64,000 nt of DNA, taken from NCBI RefSeq assembly GCF_043557345.1, contig NZ_JBIFFV010000007.1:1-64000 (forward strand), read 5' to 3'. Under the pieces are notes generated by a model that was not told the origin of the DNA, did not search any database, and saw only the letters and a program-made list of their open reading frames with translations. This document shows positions 7,035-16,246 of the stretch, piece by piece (within the stretch, counting starts at the first letter, position 1; the number at the start of each line of letters is the position of its first letter). This stretch comes from Sulfitobacter sp043557345. Lineage in GTDB: Bacteria > Pseudomonadota > Alphaproteobacteria > Rhodobacterales > Rhodobacteraceae. Position numbers and translations under genes: made by a program.

Positions 7035-8900
7035 ATGATCAATGTCGCGCCCCTTCCTCTTAGGACGGCCTCCGCCCCGCGGGAAACCGCTTTCTCCCAT
7101 ATGTCTAGACTGGCGGCAGTAAATAGAGTGGACCTACGGGAATTCGGCATTGAACTAGGCATTCCATTCCAGCGCATTCTGAACGGTGAACCGGATATTA
7201 TCAGGACACTAGCTATGTTGGGCGGGACTGATCACGAGTGCCTGCAACACTGGTCGGGAACAAAACTTGAAGGTCGTCGCCATGAGCTTTGCGGGGAAAT
7301 CTATCCTGCAAAAATCATCCGCAACCCTGAAATCCGGGGTTGTCCCATCTGTCTGAAACACGACGCCAATTCATCGGAACGATCGCCAGAGTATTCGATG
7401 GCAATCCGCGGGCACTGGCTGGTTCCGCACATGACTATCTGCGTTGCGCATAAGCACCCTCTTGTCCCGCTCTGGCGGGAGACCCAGCCCTTCGCTCGAT
7501 ATGACACCGTGACGCAATTCCGGTCTATCGCGCCAGCCATTGTTGCCGGTGAGTTTGACCGCGAGATCCGTGAACTTACGGACTTCGACAAATGGCTGGA
7601 AGCCAGGCTTGTTGATGGGTCAGGAAACTGCTGGTTAGATCTGCATCCTTTGCATGCAGCCTCCACCTTCTGTTTTTTACTGGGAAGTGCCCGCTTGCGT
7701 CATGAGACCACATCGTTATCGGACGTCGACCCGGAGGATCGCTGGGCGCTACTACAAATGGGATATGAGGTCTCCCGGCATGGTCCAAAGTTTATCAAGA
7801 CCGCCTTGCAACGCTTGCAGGACCTACCCGGCGACCCACATCAGGGGCCAAAGGCAATTTATCCGGTTTTATATGACCGTTTGTCCCGAGGCTACGCAGA
7901 TGTCCCTGAGTATGCTCCTTTCCGTGCCATCCTGCGAGAACACCTGCTTGAAACTTGGCCTCTCAACGCCGGAGATGATCTGCTCGGGGAACCAGTGGAA
8001 AGGCGGCGGTTACATTCGGTGCGTTCGGCCTCCCGGGAAACGGGGATCGACTCACGCCGTATGCGGAAGATGCTCGAGAGCGCTGGAATCCTGAATGACG
8101 CCCGTCCCGACGCTTGGGCAGTGTTCGACGCGGAAGCTGCCGCGCCCTTGCTCGATTCACTGACGACCCTGCTGCCAGCAAAATCCTTTGCCGAAGGTCT
8201 CGGCATGTCCAGATCCCAGTTCAACCTGCTGTCGGAGGATGGTGTCCTAGCGCCGAAGTTGCCGGACACCACCACGAAAAATGTCTGGGATCCCCGGGAA
8301 GGGCAGGCCTTCATTGACAGCTTGCTTGCCGGAGCGGAGCCTCTCCGACAGGCCCAGCACGGATGGGAACACATCTCAAAATCTGCAGCTCGATTGAAGA
8401 TTCGACCCGGCGATATCGTAAAGGCAATCCAGCAAGGCCGGGTCCGACGGGTGGGCAATCATTCTGACTTCGATGGGTACAAGGCTATCTACGTCTATCA
8501 CGACGAAGTTTCGGCGGCTCTCTCTGATGATGGGCCGGCCGCCATGTCTTTGGAGATTTTTGGAAAGACCGTGGGTATCGGGCAGCCGGTATTTCTGAAC
8601 CGACTGATCTCGAATGGACATATAACAGCGACCTTAATTCGGAACCCCCGAACCCGCGCCATTCAACGGTATTTCGCTGAGGTGGACACGGTTCAGTTCC
8701 ACGAGAAGTTCTACACCTACCGGACCATGTCCAGAGCGCATGGAAAATCTTGGCAACAGATGTCCGCCTTACTTTCTGCCGCTGGCGTTTACCCGTTCAG
8801 CCCTGACGGCATTAATTATGGAAAACTTTTTCTCCGGGCAGAGGTGGACTCAGCAGTCGGTCAAGACTGCGGATTAACTCCAAGAGGTGGGCGGGGCTGA
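7035..8900 (+). CDS. TniQ-domain protein, orphan
   Basis: A 621-residue protein whose first half matches TniQ, the target-selection protein of Tn7-like and Tn552-like transposons. It has a leading MINVAPLPLRTA segment. A zinc knuckle is formed by CPIC (about residue 113) with C-x3-H-x-H further on (TICVAHKHPL), plus the conserved aromatic GHWLVPH before it. The second half holds at least two helix-turn-helix-like segments (about residues 330-350 and 385-410), giving a DNA-binding look. There is no tnsA, tnsB or tnsC (tniA/tniB) beside it, so it is an orphan. Codons are less GC-biased than core genes, which fits acquisition. Roseobacters carry such long orphan TniQ proteins; their role is unknown. 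Confidence 0.75.
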   Translation: MINVAPLPLRTASAPRETAFSHMSRLAAVNRVDLREFGIELGIPFQRILNGEPDIIRTLAMLGGTDHECLQHWSGTKLEGRRHELCGEIYPAKIIRNPEIRGCPICLKHDANSSERSPEYSMAIRGHWLVPHMTICVAHKHPLVPLWRETQPFARYDTVTQFRSIAPAIVAGEFDREIRELTDFDKWLEARLVDGSGNCWLDLHPLHAASTFCFLLGSARLRHETTSLSDVDPEDRWALLQMGYEVSRHGPKFIKTALQRLQDLPGDPHQGPKAIYPVLYDRLSRGYADVPEYAPFRAILREHLLETWPLNAGDDLLGEPVERRRLHSVRSASRETGIDSRRMRKMLESAGILNDARPDAWAVFDAEAAAPLLDSLTTLLPAKSFAEGLGMSRSQFNLLSEDGVLAPKLPDTTTKNVWDPREGQAFIDSLLAGAEPLRQAQHGWEHISKSAARLKIRPGDIVKAIQQGRVRRVGNHSDFDGYKAIYVYHDEVSAALSDDGPAAMSLEIFGKTVGIGQPVFLNRLISNGHITATLIRNPRTRAIQRYFAEVDTVQFHEKFYTYRTMSRAHGKSWQQMSALLSAAGVYPFSPDGINYGKLFLRAEVDSAVGQDCGLTPRGGRG

Positions 8901-8916
8901 ATGCTCCGCCTTTCTT
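8890..8916 (+). terminator. Terminator at the end of tniQ
   Basis: Stem GGCGGGGC (8890-8897) with GCTCCGCC (8903-8910), one G-U pair, a 5-base loop and a following TTTCTTG. The stem overlaps the tniQ stop codon at 8898-8900. Confidence 0.6.
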
Positions 8917-9416
8917 GTTTACAGTTTCGTAGCGAACCATTCCGGTTCGGCAGTATAGCTGAATTGCGAAGTATGATGCCGAGCAGGGTCGTTATTCGAG
9001 GATCGTGCGACCGCATCTCGTTTCACTGCCTGCAGTACTAGATCACCGATGAGGATGCCGCGTATTTCAACGAACGGTATTTCAAGCCGCGCACGATGCT
9101 CCTGTCCTTAGACATAAGCTGGCAGAACCTGTCCTCCAAAGTGAGGGCCCTAATCGGTCAACCCATTCTCCCCCGTTGGGGAAGAGTATGGGAATGTTTA
9201 CCTGCGCTCAGACATACCAACGGACCTTTAAGCACTCTTTACTGCATCGTAAAAGGGGAAAAGAGCGAAGGCTGCGCTTCTTTTCCCCTTTTTTCAGTGA
9301 CTTGTGACTGAGTGATGTAGAAACCCAAGCACCTCCAAGGTTTTGCGCACGCTTTTAAGTTTTCTTTGCGCATGTTTCTCCTTGGACTGCCTCTGACTAC
9401 AATACGCCCCCAGAAT
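8917..9416. other. Gene-free stretch between tniQ and nrdJ
   Basis: No gene is supportable; the few frames are short and lack ribosome sites. The sequence is AT-rich on the left and ends with a long hairpin (9251-9292). It marks the boundary between the accessory part and the core part that starts with nrdJ. Confidence 0.4.
9251..9295 (-). terminator. Strong bidirectional hairpin terminator
   Basis: Arms AAAAGGGGAAAAGAGCG (9251-9267) and an almost exact complement at 9275-9292, 7-base loop, with T runs on both strands. It lies 125 bases past the nrdJ stop on the minus strand and can also stop rightward transcription coming from the tniQ side. Confidence 0.75.
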
Positions 9417-11696
9417 TCACCCACACTTACTATGCCCGCAGCTCCCGCAAGTCATGCAGCCCTCGACCATCCGCATGTCGAACTGACCGCAAGACGGGCA
9501 GGACTTGCCGCGCGGGGCATCCAAGCCCACGACCTTCGCCTGCGGGTCGGTCTTCAGCCCCATGCCCTCGCCCGCGATGAAGCCGGTGGCGATCATGTGG
9601 CGCTCGATCACGCCGCCGATGGCCGCGAGGATCGAGGGGATGTATTTGCCCTGCATCCAAGCCCCGCCGCGCGGGTCGAAGACGGCTTTCAGCTCTTCCA
9701 CCACGAAGGACACATCGCCGCCACGGCGGAACACGGCCGAGACCATGCGCGTGAGCGCCACGGTCCAGGCAAAATGCTCCATGTTCTTGGAGTTGATGAA
9801 GACCTCGAAGGGGCGACGATGGCCGTTCAGCACGATGTCGTTGATGGTGATATAGAGCGCATGCTCGCTGTCGGGCCATTTGACCTTGTAGGTGTTGCCC
9901 TCCAACTCGGCGGGGCGGTCCAGCGGGTCGGACATATAGACGATCTCGCCGCCTTCGCTGACCTGATCGGGGCTGTCGGCGGGGGCTTTGTCGCTCTTCT
10001 CGGAAGAGACGCTCAGGACCGAGCCGGTTACGTCGTTGGGGCGGTAGGTGGTGCAGCCTTTGCAGCCGGTGTCCCAGGCCTGCATGTAAACGTCCTTGAA
10101 GGCATCGAAGGAGATGTCCTCAGGGCAGTTGATGGTCTTGGAGATCGAACTGTCGATCCATTTCTGCGCCGCGGCCTGCATCTTGACGTGGTCGGCGGGC
10201 GGCAGGGTCTGGGCGTTGACGAAATAGTCGGGCAGCGGCGCGTCGCCTTTGAGCTCGCGCCACATCTGCACGGCGTAATCGACAACCTCTTCCTCGGTCC
10301 GGCTGCCGTCTTTTTGCAGCACCTTGCGGGTGTAGGCATAGGCAAAGACCGGCTCGATCCCCGAAGACACGTTGCCCGCATAGAGGCTGATCGTGCCGGT
10401 GGGGGCGATGGAGGTCAAAAGCGCGTTGCGGATGCCGTGCTCGCGGATCGCTTCGCGAACGTCGTCGTCCATCTGCTGCATGGTGCCGGAGGCGAGGAAC
10501 TTTTCGGCATCAAAGAGCGGGAAGGCGCCCTTTTCCTTGGCCAGTTCCACGCTCGCCAGATAGGAGGCGCGGGCGATCGCTTTGAGCCATGCCTCGGTCT
10601 GGGCCGCCGCCTCGTCGGAGCCGTAGCGCAGGCCGACCATCAAGAGCGCATCGGCAAGGCCGGTGACGCCCAGACCGATGCGGCGCTTGTTCTGCGCTTC
10701 GGCGGCTTGTTCGGGCAGCGGGAAGTTCGACACATCGACCACATTGTCCATCATGCGAACGGCGGTGGCGACCAACTCGCTCATCGCGTCTTGGTCAAGA
10801 TGGGCGTCATCCTCGAAAGGCTGCGCCACCAGACGGGCAAGGTTGATCGAGCCCAGAAGGCAGGCGCCATAGGGCGGCAGCGGCTGCTCGCCGCAGGGGT
10901 TGGTGGCGGCGATGGTCTCGCAATAGTTCAGGTTGTTCGCGGCATTGATGCGGTCGATGAAGATCACGCCCGGCTCGGCATAATCATAGGTCGCCTGCAT
11001 AATCTTGTTCCACAGATCGCGCGCCTGCACGGTTTTGTAGACCTTGTCGCCGAAAAGCAGATCCCACGAGCCATCGGCCTTTACGGCCTCCATGAAGGGG
11101 TCGGTGACGAGCACCGACATGTTGAACATGCGCAAACGCGCCGGGTCGGACTTGGCGGCGATGAAATCTTCCACATCCGGGTGGTCGCAACGCATGGTCG
11201 CCATCATCGCACCGCGGCGGGAGCCTGCGGACATGATGGTGCGGCACATGGCGTCCCAAACATCCATGAAGGACAGCGGGCCGGAGGCATCCGCCGAGAC
11301 GCCCAGCACATCCGCGCCGCGCGGGCGGATGGTGGAGAAGTCATAGCCGATTCCCCCGCCCTGCTGCATGGTGAGCGCCGCCTCTTTGAGCATGTCAAAG
11401 ATGCCGGACATGCTGTCGGGCACGGTGCCCATGACGAAGCAGTTGAACAGCGTCACGCGGCGCGCGGTGCCGGCGCCTGCGGTGATGCGGCCCGCGGGCA
11501 GGTATTTGAAATCCTCCAGCGCGTTGAAAAATTTGTCTTCCCAAACATCCGCCTTCGATTCGACCTGTGCGAGGTCGCGGGCGATGCGGCGCCATGTGTC
11601 CTCCACCGTGACGTCCTTCGGGGTGCCATCGGCCCCTTTAAAACGGTATTTCATATCCCAGATTTGTTCGGCGATCGGGGCGGTAAAGCGGGACAT
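9417..11696 (-). CDS. nrdJ: Adenosylcobalamin-dependent ribonucleoside-diphosphate reductase (class II)
   Basis: A 759-residue class II ribonucleotide reductase. It uses adenosylcobalamin to generate the radical that reduces ribonucleotides to deoxyribonucleotides, with or without oxygen. Visible marks are the barrel motif around ATNPCGEQPLPPYG, the thiyl-loop region near GTISLYAGNVSSGIEP, and a C-terminal zinc-ribbon-like tail with paired cysteines (CPSCGQ, then CMTCGSCGHSKCG), typical of the NrdJ branch. The ATG at 11696 is preceded by AAAGGA; the open frame extends 28 codons further without a site. It is a single gene with a strong hairpin downstream and would be the cell's main reductase if no nrdAB exists elsewhere. 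Dependence on B12 is family knowledge. Confidence 0.95.
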   Translation of the reverse strand: MSRFTAPIAEQIWDMKYRFKGADGTPKDVTVEDTWRRIARDLAQVESKADVWEDKFFNALEDFKYLPAGRITAGAGTARRVTLFNCFVMGTVPDSMSGIFDMLKEAALTMQQGGGIGYDFSTIRPRGADVLGVSADASGPLSFMDVWDAMCRTIMSAGSRRGAMMATMRCDHPDVEDFIAAKSDPARLRMFNMSVLVTDPFMEAVKADGSWDLLFGDKVYKTVQARDLWNKIMQATYDYAEPGVIFIDRINAANNLNYCETIAATNPCGEQPLPPYGACLLGSINLARLVAQPFEDDAHLDQDAMSELVATAVRMMDNVVDVSNFPLPEQAAEAQNKRRIGLGVTGLADALLMVGLRYGSDEAAAQTEAWLKAIARASYLASVELAKEKGAFPLFDAEKFLASGTMQQMDDDVREAIREHGIRNALLTSIAPTGTISLYAGNVSSGIEPVFAYAYTRKVLQKDGSRTEEEVVDYAVQMWRELKGDAPLPDYFVNAQTLPPADHVKMQAAAQKWIDSSISKTINCPEDISFDAFKDVYMQAWDTGCKGCTTYRPNDVTGSVLSVSSEKSDKAPADSPDQVSEGGEIVYMSDPLDRPAELEGNTYKVKWPDSEHALYITINDIVLNGHRRPFEVFINSKNMEHFAWTVALTRMVSAVFRRGGDVSFVVEELKAVFDPRGGAWMQGKYIPSILAAIGGVIERHMIATGFIAGEGMGLKTDPQAKVVGLDAPRGKSCPSCGQFDMRMVEGCMTCGSCGHSKCG

Positions 11697-11897
11697 ACAA
11701 CGGTTCCTTTGAGTCGTGAGGGCAGCACGAATGCGACTTAAGAGTTGGCATCGATACAACAGGCCGGGCTGATTTCTCAACGCCGAAAATGCAGATCGGC
11801 TGGAATTTATTCTTCAGCCTACCACAATACCTTGCTAGCTCCGAAGGAGAAACTACTATATAAAGGCGCATTCTCAGGCAGCGCTCCGGGGGATCTT

Positions 11898-12329
11898 TTG
11901 GATAACTACATCAATCTAATCAAACTTTCGGTCGGCACCGAAGGCGTCGAAAGCCTCGTCCGCTGGCAGGCGCGCAAGGACGTGCGCACGCATGACGGGT
12001 TGCCGCGCCATGTGACCCGCATGTGGCCCAAGCGCGAGGCCGAGATTCTCAACGGCGGCTCGATCTACTGGGTCATCAAGGGCGTGATCCAGGCCCGCCA
12101 GCGCATCGTGCGGCTGGAGGAGATCACCCGCGCCGATGGCATCCGCCGCTGCGCCATCGTGCTGGACCCCGAGATCGTCCGCACCCAGAACAGCCTGCGC
12201 CGCGCCTTCCAAGGTTGGCGCTACCTCAAGCCCGAGGACGCGCCGCCCGACCTGCCCGAGGGCCGCGAGGTCGAGGCGGAACTGCCCGTGGAGTTGAACC
12301 GCGCGCTGGCCGAGATCGGTGTGCTCTGA
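11898..12329 (+). CDS. DUF1489 family protein
   Basis: A 143-residue soluble protein of the DUF1489 family, widespread in Alphaproteobacteria and of unknown function. The characteristic start is (M)DNYINLIKLSVGTEG, followed by a conserved GSIYWVIKGVIQARQRI block and a RCAIVLDPEIVRT segment. That start requires TTG at 11898, with a GGGGGA run 5-6 bases upstream; earlier in-frame ATGs would add 51 residues of non-family sequence. It is divergent from nrdJ by about 200 bases. A TATATAAA stretch near 11860 could be its -10 region. No catalytic motif is recognised. Confidence 0.82.
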   Translation: MDNYINLIKLSVGTEGVESLVRWQARKDVRTHDGLPRHVTRMWPKREAEILNGGSIYWVIKGVIQARQRIVRLEEITRADGIRRCAIVLDPEIVRTQNSLRRAFQGWRYLKPEDAPPDLPEGREVEAELPVELNRALAEIGVL

Positions 12330-12332
12330 GCC

Positions 12333-14153
12333 TCAATCGGCGTAGAGCGCCTCGATCTGGTCCCCGTAAAGCTCGTAGATCTTGGCGCGGCGCACCTTCA
12401 TCGTCGCCGTGACCTCGCCATCGTCGTGATCAAGCTCCTTGCGCATCAGCCAGACCTTCTTGACCTGCTCGACCCGCGCCAGATCGCGGTTCTGCTTGGC
12501 CACTTCCGCGTCGATCAATTCCTGCACCTTGGGGTGCTCGGCGAGCGAGCGGAAGGTGGTATAGGCGATCCCCTGCCCCTCGGCCCAGAGCCGCACGGTT
12601 TCCATGTCGATCTGCACCAGCGCGGTCACATAGGGCCGCTTGTCGGCCACGGCGACGACCTCCTTGATGAAGGGGCTGGCCTTGATGACATTCTCGATAT
12701 GCGCGGGCGCGAGGTTCTTGCCCGCGGCGTTGATCATGATGTCCTTCTTGCGGTCGATCAGCGTGATCGACCCGTCCGCCTCCTCACGCCCCACGTCGCC
12801 GGTGTGCAGCCAGCCGTCGCGGATCGTCTCGGCGGTGGCCTTGGGGTTCTTGTAGTACCCTTTGAAGATCGTCCCGCCCGAGAAAAGCACCTCGCCATCC
12901 TCGGCAATCCGGGTGCGCACCCCGCTGACCGGGAAGCCGATGCGCCCGTCGCACTGGCCCCATGAACGCTGGATCGTGCCCACGCCCGAGGTTTCGGACA
13001 TGCCCCAGGCCTCGCGGATATTGACCCCGATGCCGCGCATGAAGCCCAGAAGCTCGGCGCTGATCGGCGCGGCGGCTGAGATCGCAAAGGTCGTCCGCCC
13101 GAGGCCGAGATAACTGCGGATATGCCGGTAGATCAGCGCGTCCCAGAAGGCATGGGCCAGCCGGTCCACGGCGTGCCACCTGTCGCGCCGGATCATGCCG
13201 CGCCGCTGCGCGCCCTTCAGCGCCATCAGCGTCATCGGCCCCTTGATCCGCCCCGCGGTCTGCGCCTGCACCAGCACGCCCGCCTGCATCTTCTCCCAGA
13301 TCCGCGGCACGCCGAAAAACACCTGCGGCGCCACTTCGCGCAGGTCGAGGGTGATGGTCCTCAGGCTCTCGCCGAAGTTCATCACGAATTGCTGCGCCAG
13401 CCCATTGATCACGGTCACTGCCTGTTCGGCGATATGGCACAGCGGCAGGTAGCTCAGCACATCCGTTCCGGGCGGGTAGTCGCCGAAGACATCCTGCGCC
13501 ACGCCCACGCCCGCGTGGATGTTGCCGTAGGAAATTTCCGCTGCCTTGGGCAGGCCGGTGGAGCCGGAGGTGAAGACCATCATCGCGGTGTCGTCGGGCG
13601 TGATCCCCGCTTGCCGCGCCCGCAGGTCGTCTTGCAATTCCGAAAGCCGCGCCCGGCCCCGTTCGAGCAGATCGTCAAAGCTGATCAGCCCCAGCAGATC
13701 CTCGCCCCTCGTGCCCTTTGGGTCGAAGATCACCAGCTGGCGCAGCTGCGGCACCCGCCCGCCCAACTCCTTGATCTTGTCGAGCTGCTCCTGATCCTCG
13801 ATGAAGAGCACCGTGGCATCCGAGGCGTTGATCAGATGATCCAACTCCGCCGCCGGGCTGGTGGGATACATGCCCACGACCACGCCCGCCGCCGCGTTGA
13901 TGCCGAATTGCGCCTGCACCCATTCGCCGCGGTTCTCGCTGAGGATGCCGACATGATCGCCCGCGTTCAGCCCCAGATCGACCAGCCCCGCCGCCGTCGC
14001 CTGCATGATCTCCTGCAAGCCCGCCCAGGTGATCTCGTTCCAGATGCCGAATTCCTTTTGCCGCATCGCCACGCCCTCGGGGCGGTTCTTGGCGTGGTTG
14101 TGCACCATGCGCACCAGCGGCGCGAAATCGCCCTTGAACTCGTCGAATGCCAT
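12333..14153 (-). CDS. AMP-forming acyl-CoA ligase (long-chain fatty acid-CoA ligase-like)
   Basis: A 606-residue adenylate-forming enzyme that activates a carboxylic acid with ATP and CoA. The nucleotide-binding loop is VFTSGSTGLPKAAE (about residues 193-206), the later motif is GWLHTGDVGREEADG (about 440), and the hinge is DRKKDIMINAAGKN (about 460). ATG at 14153 is preferred over GTG at 14156 because GGGAGG sits 7 bases before it. It is the last gene of the Liv-type ABC operon, 11 bases after the ATPase gene. That repeated roseobacter arrangement suggests the transporter imports the acid this ligase activates, for example an aromatic, fatty or branched-chain acid. Substrate is not predictable. 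Confidence 0.9.
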   Translation of the reverse strand: MAFDEFKGDFAPLVRMVHNHAKNRPEGVAMRQKEFGIWNEITWAGLQEIMQATAAGLVDLGLNAGDHVGILSENRGEWVQAQFGINAAAGVVVGMYPTSPAAELDHLINASDATVLFIEDQEQLDKIKELGGRVPQLRQLVIFDPKGTRGEDLLGLISFDDLLERGRARLSELQDDLRARQAGITPDDTAMMVFTSGSTGLPKAAEISYGNIHAGVGVAQDVFGDYPPGTDVLSYLPLCHIAEQAVTVINGLAQQFVMNFGESLRTITLDLREVAPQVFFGVPRIWEKMQAGVLVQAQTAGRIKGPMTLMALKGAQRRGMIRRDRWHAVDRLAHAFWDALIYRHIRSYLGLGRTTFAISAAAPISAELLGFMRGIGVNIREAWGMSETSGVGTIQRSWGQCDGRIGFPVSGVRTRIAEDGEVLFSGGTIFKGYYKNPKATAETIRDGWLHTGDVGREEADGSITLIDRKKDIMINAAGKNLAPAHIENVIKASPFIKEVVAVADKRPYVTALVQIDMETVRLWAEGQGIAYTTFRSLAEHPKVQELIDAEVAKQNRDLARVEQVKKVWLMRKELDHDDGEVTATMKVRRAKIYELYGDQIEALYAD

Positions 14154-14164
14154 CACGGGCCTCC

Positions 14165-14959
14165 CTAGCTGAGCCAGCGTTTGCGGCGCTTGTAATGTTT
14201 CACGTCGCGGAAAGACTGCCGCGCGCCGCCCTCCTCGCCCATGCCGAGGTAGAAGGACTGGATATCCTTGTCGCCGCGCAGCTTCTCCACATCGCCCTCC
14301 ATGACGATCTGGCCGCTTTCCATGATATAGCCGTAATCCGCGACCGAGAACGCCACCCCGGCGTTCTGTTCCACCAGCAGGATCGCGGTGCCGTCCTCTT
14401 GGTTCAGCCGCTTGATCGTGTCGAAAATTTCCGCCACCACCTTGGGCGCCAGCCCCAGCGACGGCTCGTCCATCAGGATGAGTTCGGGCCGCGCGATCAT
14501 CGCCCTGCCAAAGGCCAGCATCTGCTGCTCCCCGCCCGACAGATAGCCCGCGATCTGCCGCCGCCGCTCCTTCAACCGGGGAAAGAAAGCATAGACCTTG
14601 TCGTAATCGGGTTTCGCCTGCCGCCGGTCCAGCGCATAGGAGGCGGCGATGAGGTTGTCCTCCACCGTCATCTCGCTGAAGACCCGCCGCCCCTCGCGCA
14701 CGTGAAACAGCCCCTGCTGCACGAGACGGTCGGGCTGGATCGACATGATCGACTGGCCTTTGAAGCTAATCCGCCCTTCGCCCACCTCGCCGTTCTCCAG
14801 CGCTAGTAGGTTGCTCGCCGCCTTCAGCGTCGTCGTCTTGCCCGCGCCATTGGTGCCCAGAAGCGTGACGATCTTGCCGTCCGGCACTTCCAGCGACAGC
14901 CCGCGCAGCGCCTGCACCGTGTGGTGATAGGTCACTTCGATGTTCTCGATGGTCAGCAA
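14165..14959 (-). CDS. livF: Branched-chain-amino-acid-type ABC transporter ATPase (LivF-like)
   Basis: A 264-residue ATPase with Walker A GTNGAGKTT (about residues 33-41), signature LSGGEQQML (about 142) and Walker B LILMDEPSLGLAP (about 161), followed by the LivF-type tail. The start is set at TTG 14959, which gives LLTIENIEVTYHH and has AGAGGAC 7-8 bases upstream. An in-frame ATG at 15070 would place the start inside the binding-protein gene and add a non-homologous leader. It partners LivG and the LivHM permeases in this operon. These transporters import branched-chain amino acids, amides, short acids or aromatic compounds. Confidence 0.9.
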   Translation of the reverse strand: MLTIENIEVTYHHTVQALRGLSLEVPDGKIVTLLGTNGAGKTTTLKAASNLLALENGEVGEGRISFKGQSIMSIQPDRLVQQGLFHVREGRRVFSEMTVEDNLIAASYALDRRQAKPDYDKVYAFFPRLKERRRQIAGYLSGGEQQMLAFGRAMIARPELILMDEPSLGLAPKVVAEIFDTIKRLNQEDGTAILLVEQNAGVAFSVADYGYIMESGQIVMEGDVEKLRGDKDIQSFYLGMGEEGGARQSFRDVKHYKRRKRWLS

Positions 14960-15011
14960 GGGTGCGTCCTCTTTCTGGGGTTTGGGGCGCCCGCCGGACG
15001 CCCCGCGTTTA

Positions 15012-16218
15012 TCAAACGGTGAACCAGTCCGATTTCGGCGTGAACAGCCCGTCCTCGGGGTTGTAGCCATAGACGCGGCCCGTCCCGATGGCGTTGTTCT
15101 CCATGCTCACCGGCCCGCCGAAGAAGCCGCCCGACTCCCAGTCCGTGATCCCCGCCAGCTTCTCGGCGATATTATCGGGGGTTAGCTCCAGCCCGGCCTC
15201 GGCGGTGTCGCGGAAGGCCTTCATGGCGATCTCCAGCCCGCACATGGTCTGGATCGCCCATGTGGACATGTAGTTCTCCAGCGGCGTGCCCGCGAACATC
15301 TGCTTGCTGAGTTCGGCGTACTGCTGGTAGCGCGGTGCCTCCTCGCGGTCGTAGAAATAGCGGTAGGGCATGACACCCTCGTAGCCCGCAAGGAAGGGTC
15401 CGGCCTCGGCGGTGATGCGGTCGGCGATCAGCTTCTCCATGCCCCAGAAGGTGCCCTTGAACTTGACCGGCAGGCCGAATTGCCGCGCGCCGCCGATGAG
15501 CTGTGGCCAGACGCCGGTGACATAGCCTTGCAGGATGCAGTGATCGGCGCCGGACTGCGCCAGCTTGGTGACATGGGTCGGAATGTCCGCGCCCTCGGCC
15601 TTGGTGCTTTCCTCCAGCACGACCTCAAGGCCAAGCTCCTCGGCGGTCTTGCGGCCGTGTTCGATCGGATCGCGCCCGAACTCGGTGTTGGAGAAGATGA
15701 AGGCCACCTTCTGCCCGCCCTCGTTCTTGATGTTCTGCAGCAGAATGTCGAACTGGCTCTGGTGTCGGGCCAGAGAGATACTGGTAGGGATGCGTCTCGG
15801 GGTTGGCGAGTTCAGAGGCGAAGGAGGTCGAGCCCATGATACGGGCGTTCTCGCCCTTCAGTTCAGGCGCGATCAGCTTCATCGCGCCGGTGCTGTCGGC
15901 GAAATAGCCGATCATGTTCTTGCCTTCCGAGGCCAGCGCGCGCTGGTAGTTGTTGAGCGCGTTCTGCGGCACGTAGCCCGAATCCTCGGTGACGAAGCGA
16001 ATGGGCACGCCGGCGACGCCGCCCTCGTCGTTAAACAGCTTCGTCGCCATGGCGAAGGCCGGTGCGACAAGCTGGCCCGCGGTGGCGAAAGGCCCGGTGA
16101 GCGGCAGCGAGGCGCCGAGCACGTATTCCTTGGGCTGGGCGCGCAGGATCATCGGCGTGCCGATGGCGGCCGTCGCGGCGGCCGTGGTGGCGAGGAAGGA
16201 TCGGCGGTTCATGGTCAT
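15012..16218 (-). pseudogene. Liv-type ABC substrate-binding protein, frameshifted
   Basis: The 5' part (16218 to about 15775) encodes a twin-arginine leader (NRRSFLATTAAATAAIG), then a periplasmic ligand-binding fold (YVLGASLPLTGPFATAG; FVTEDSGYVPQNALNNYQRA). The 3' part (15707 to 15012) continues the same fold (VAFIFSNTEFGRDPIEHGRK; LAQSGADHCILQGY). They are in different frames. The break falls at 15768-15778, where the coding strand reads a short CT repeat (CTCTCT) before GGCCC. One extra T, or loss of one CT unit, accounts for the shift, and repairing it gives about 401 residues, normal for the family. GGGAGAAG before 16218 fixes the start. All other operon members are intact, so this is either a recent mutation, a slippage site or a sequence error. 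Confidence 0.85.
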
Positions 16219-16246
16219 CTGTCTTCTCCCTGATGTGGCCTTTTGA

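Noticed and set aside
9096..9311. Possible small gene in the tniQ-nrdJ gap
   Set aside because: The frame runs through the terminator hairpin at 9251-9292 and has no ribosome site.
9366..11741. A 791-codon open frame on the plus strand opposite nrdJ
   Set aside because: nrdJ on the minus strand has unmistakable class II reductase motifs; the plus-strand frame is compositionally biased (His/Gly/Asp) and has no start signal.
11845..11862. NrdR box upstream of nrdJ (ACTATATAAAGG near 11852)
   Set aside because: Only about 10 of 16 positions match the consensus, there is a single site about 150 bases from the start, and it may simply be the -10 region of the DUF1489 gene.
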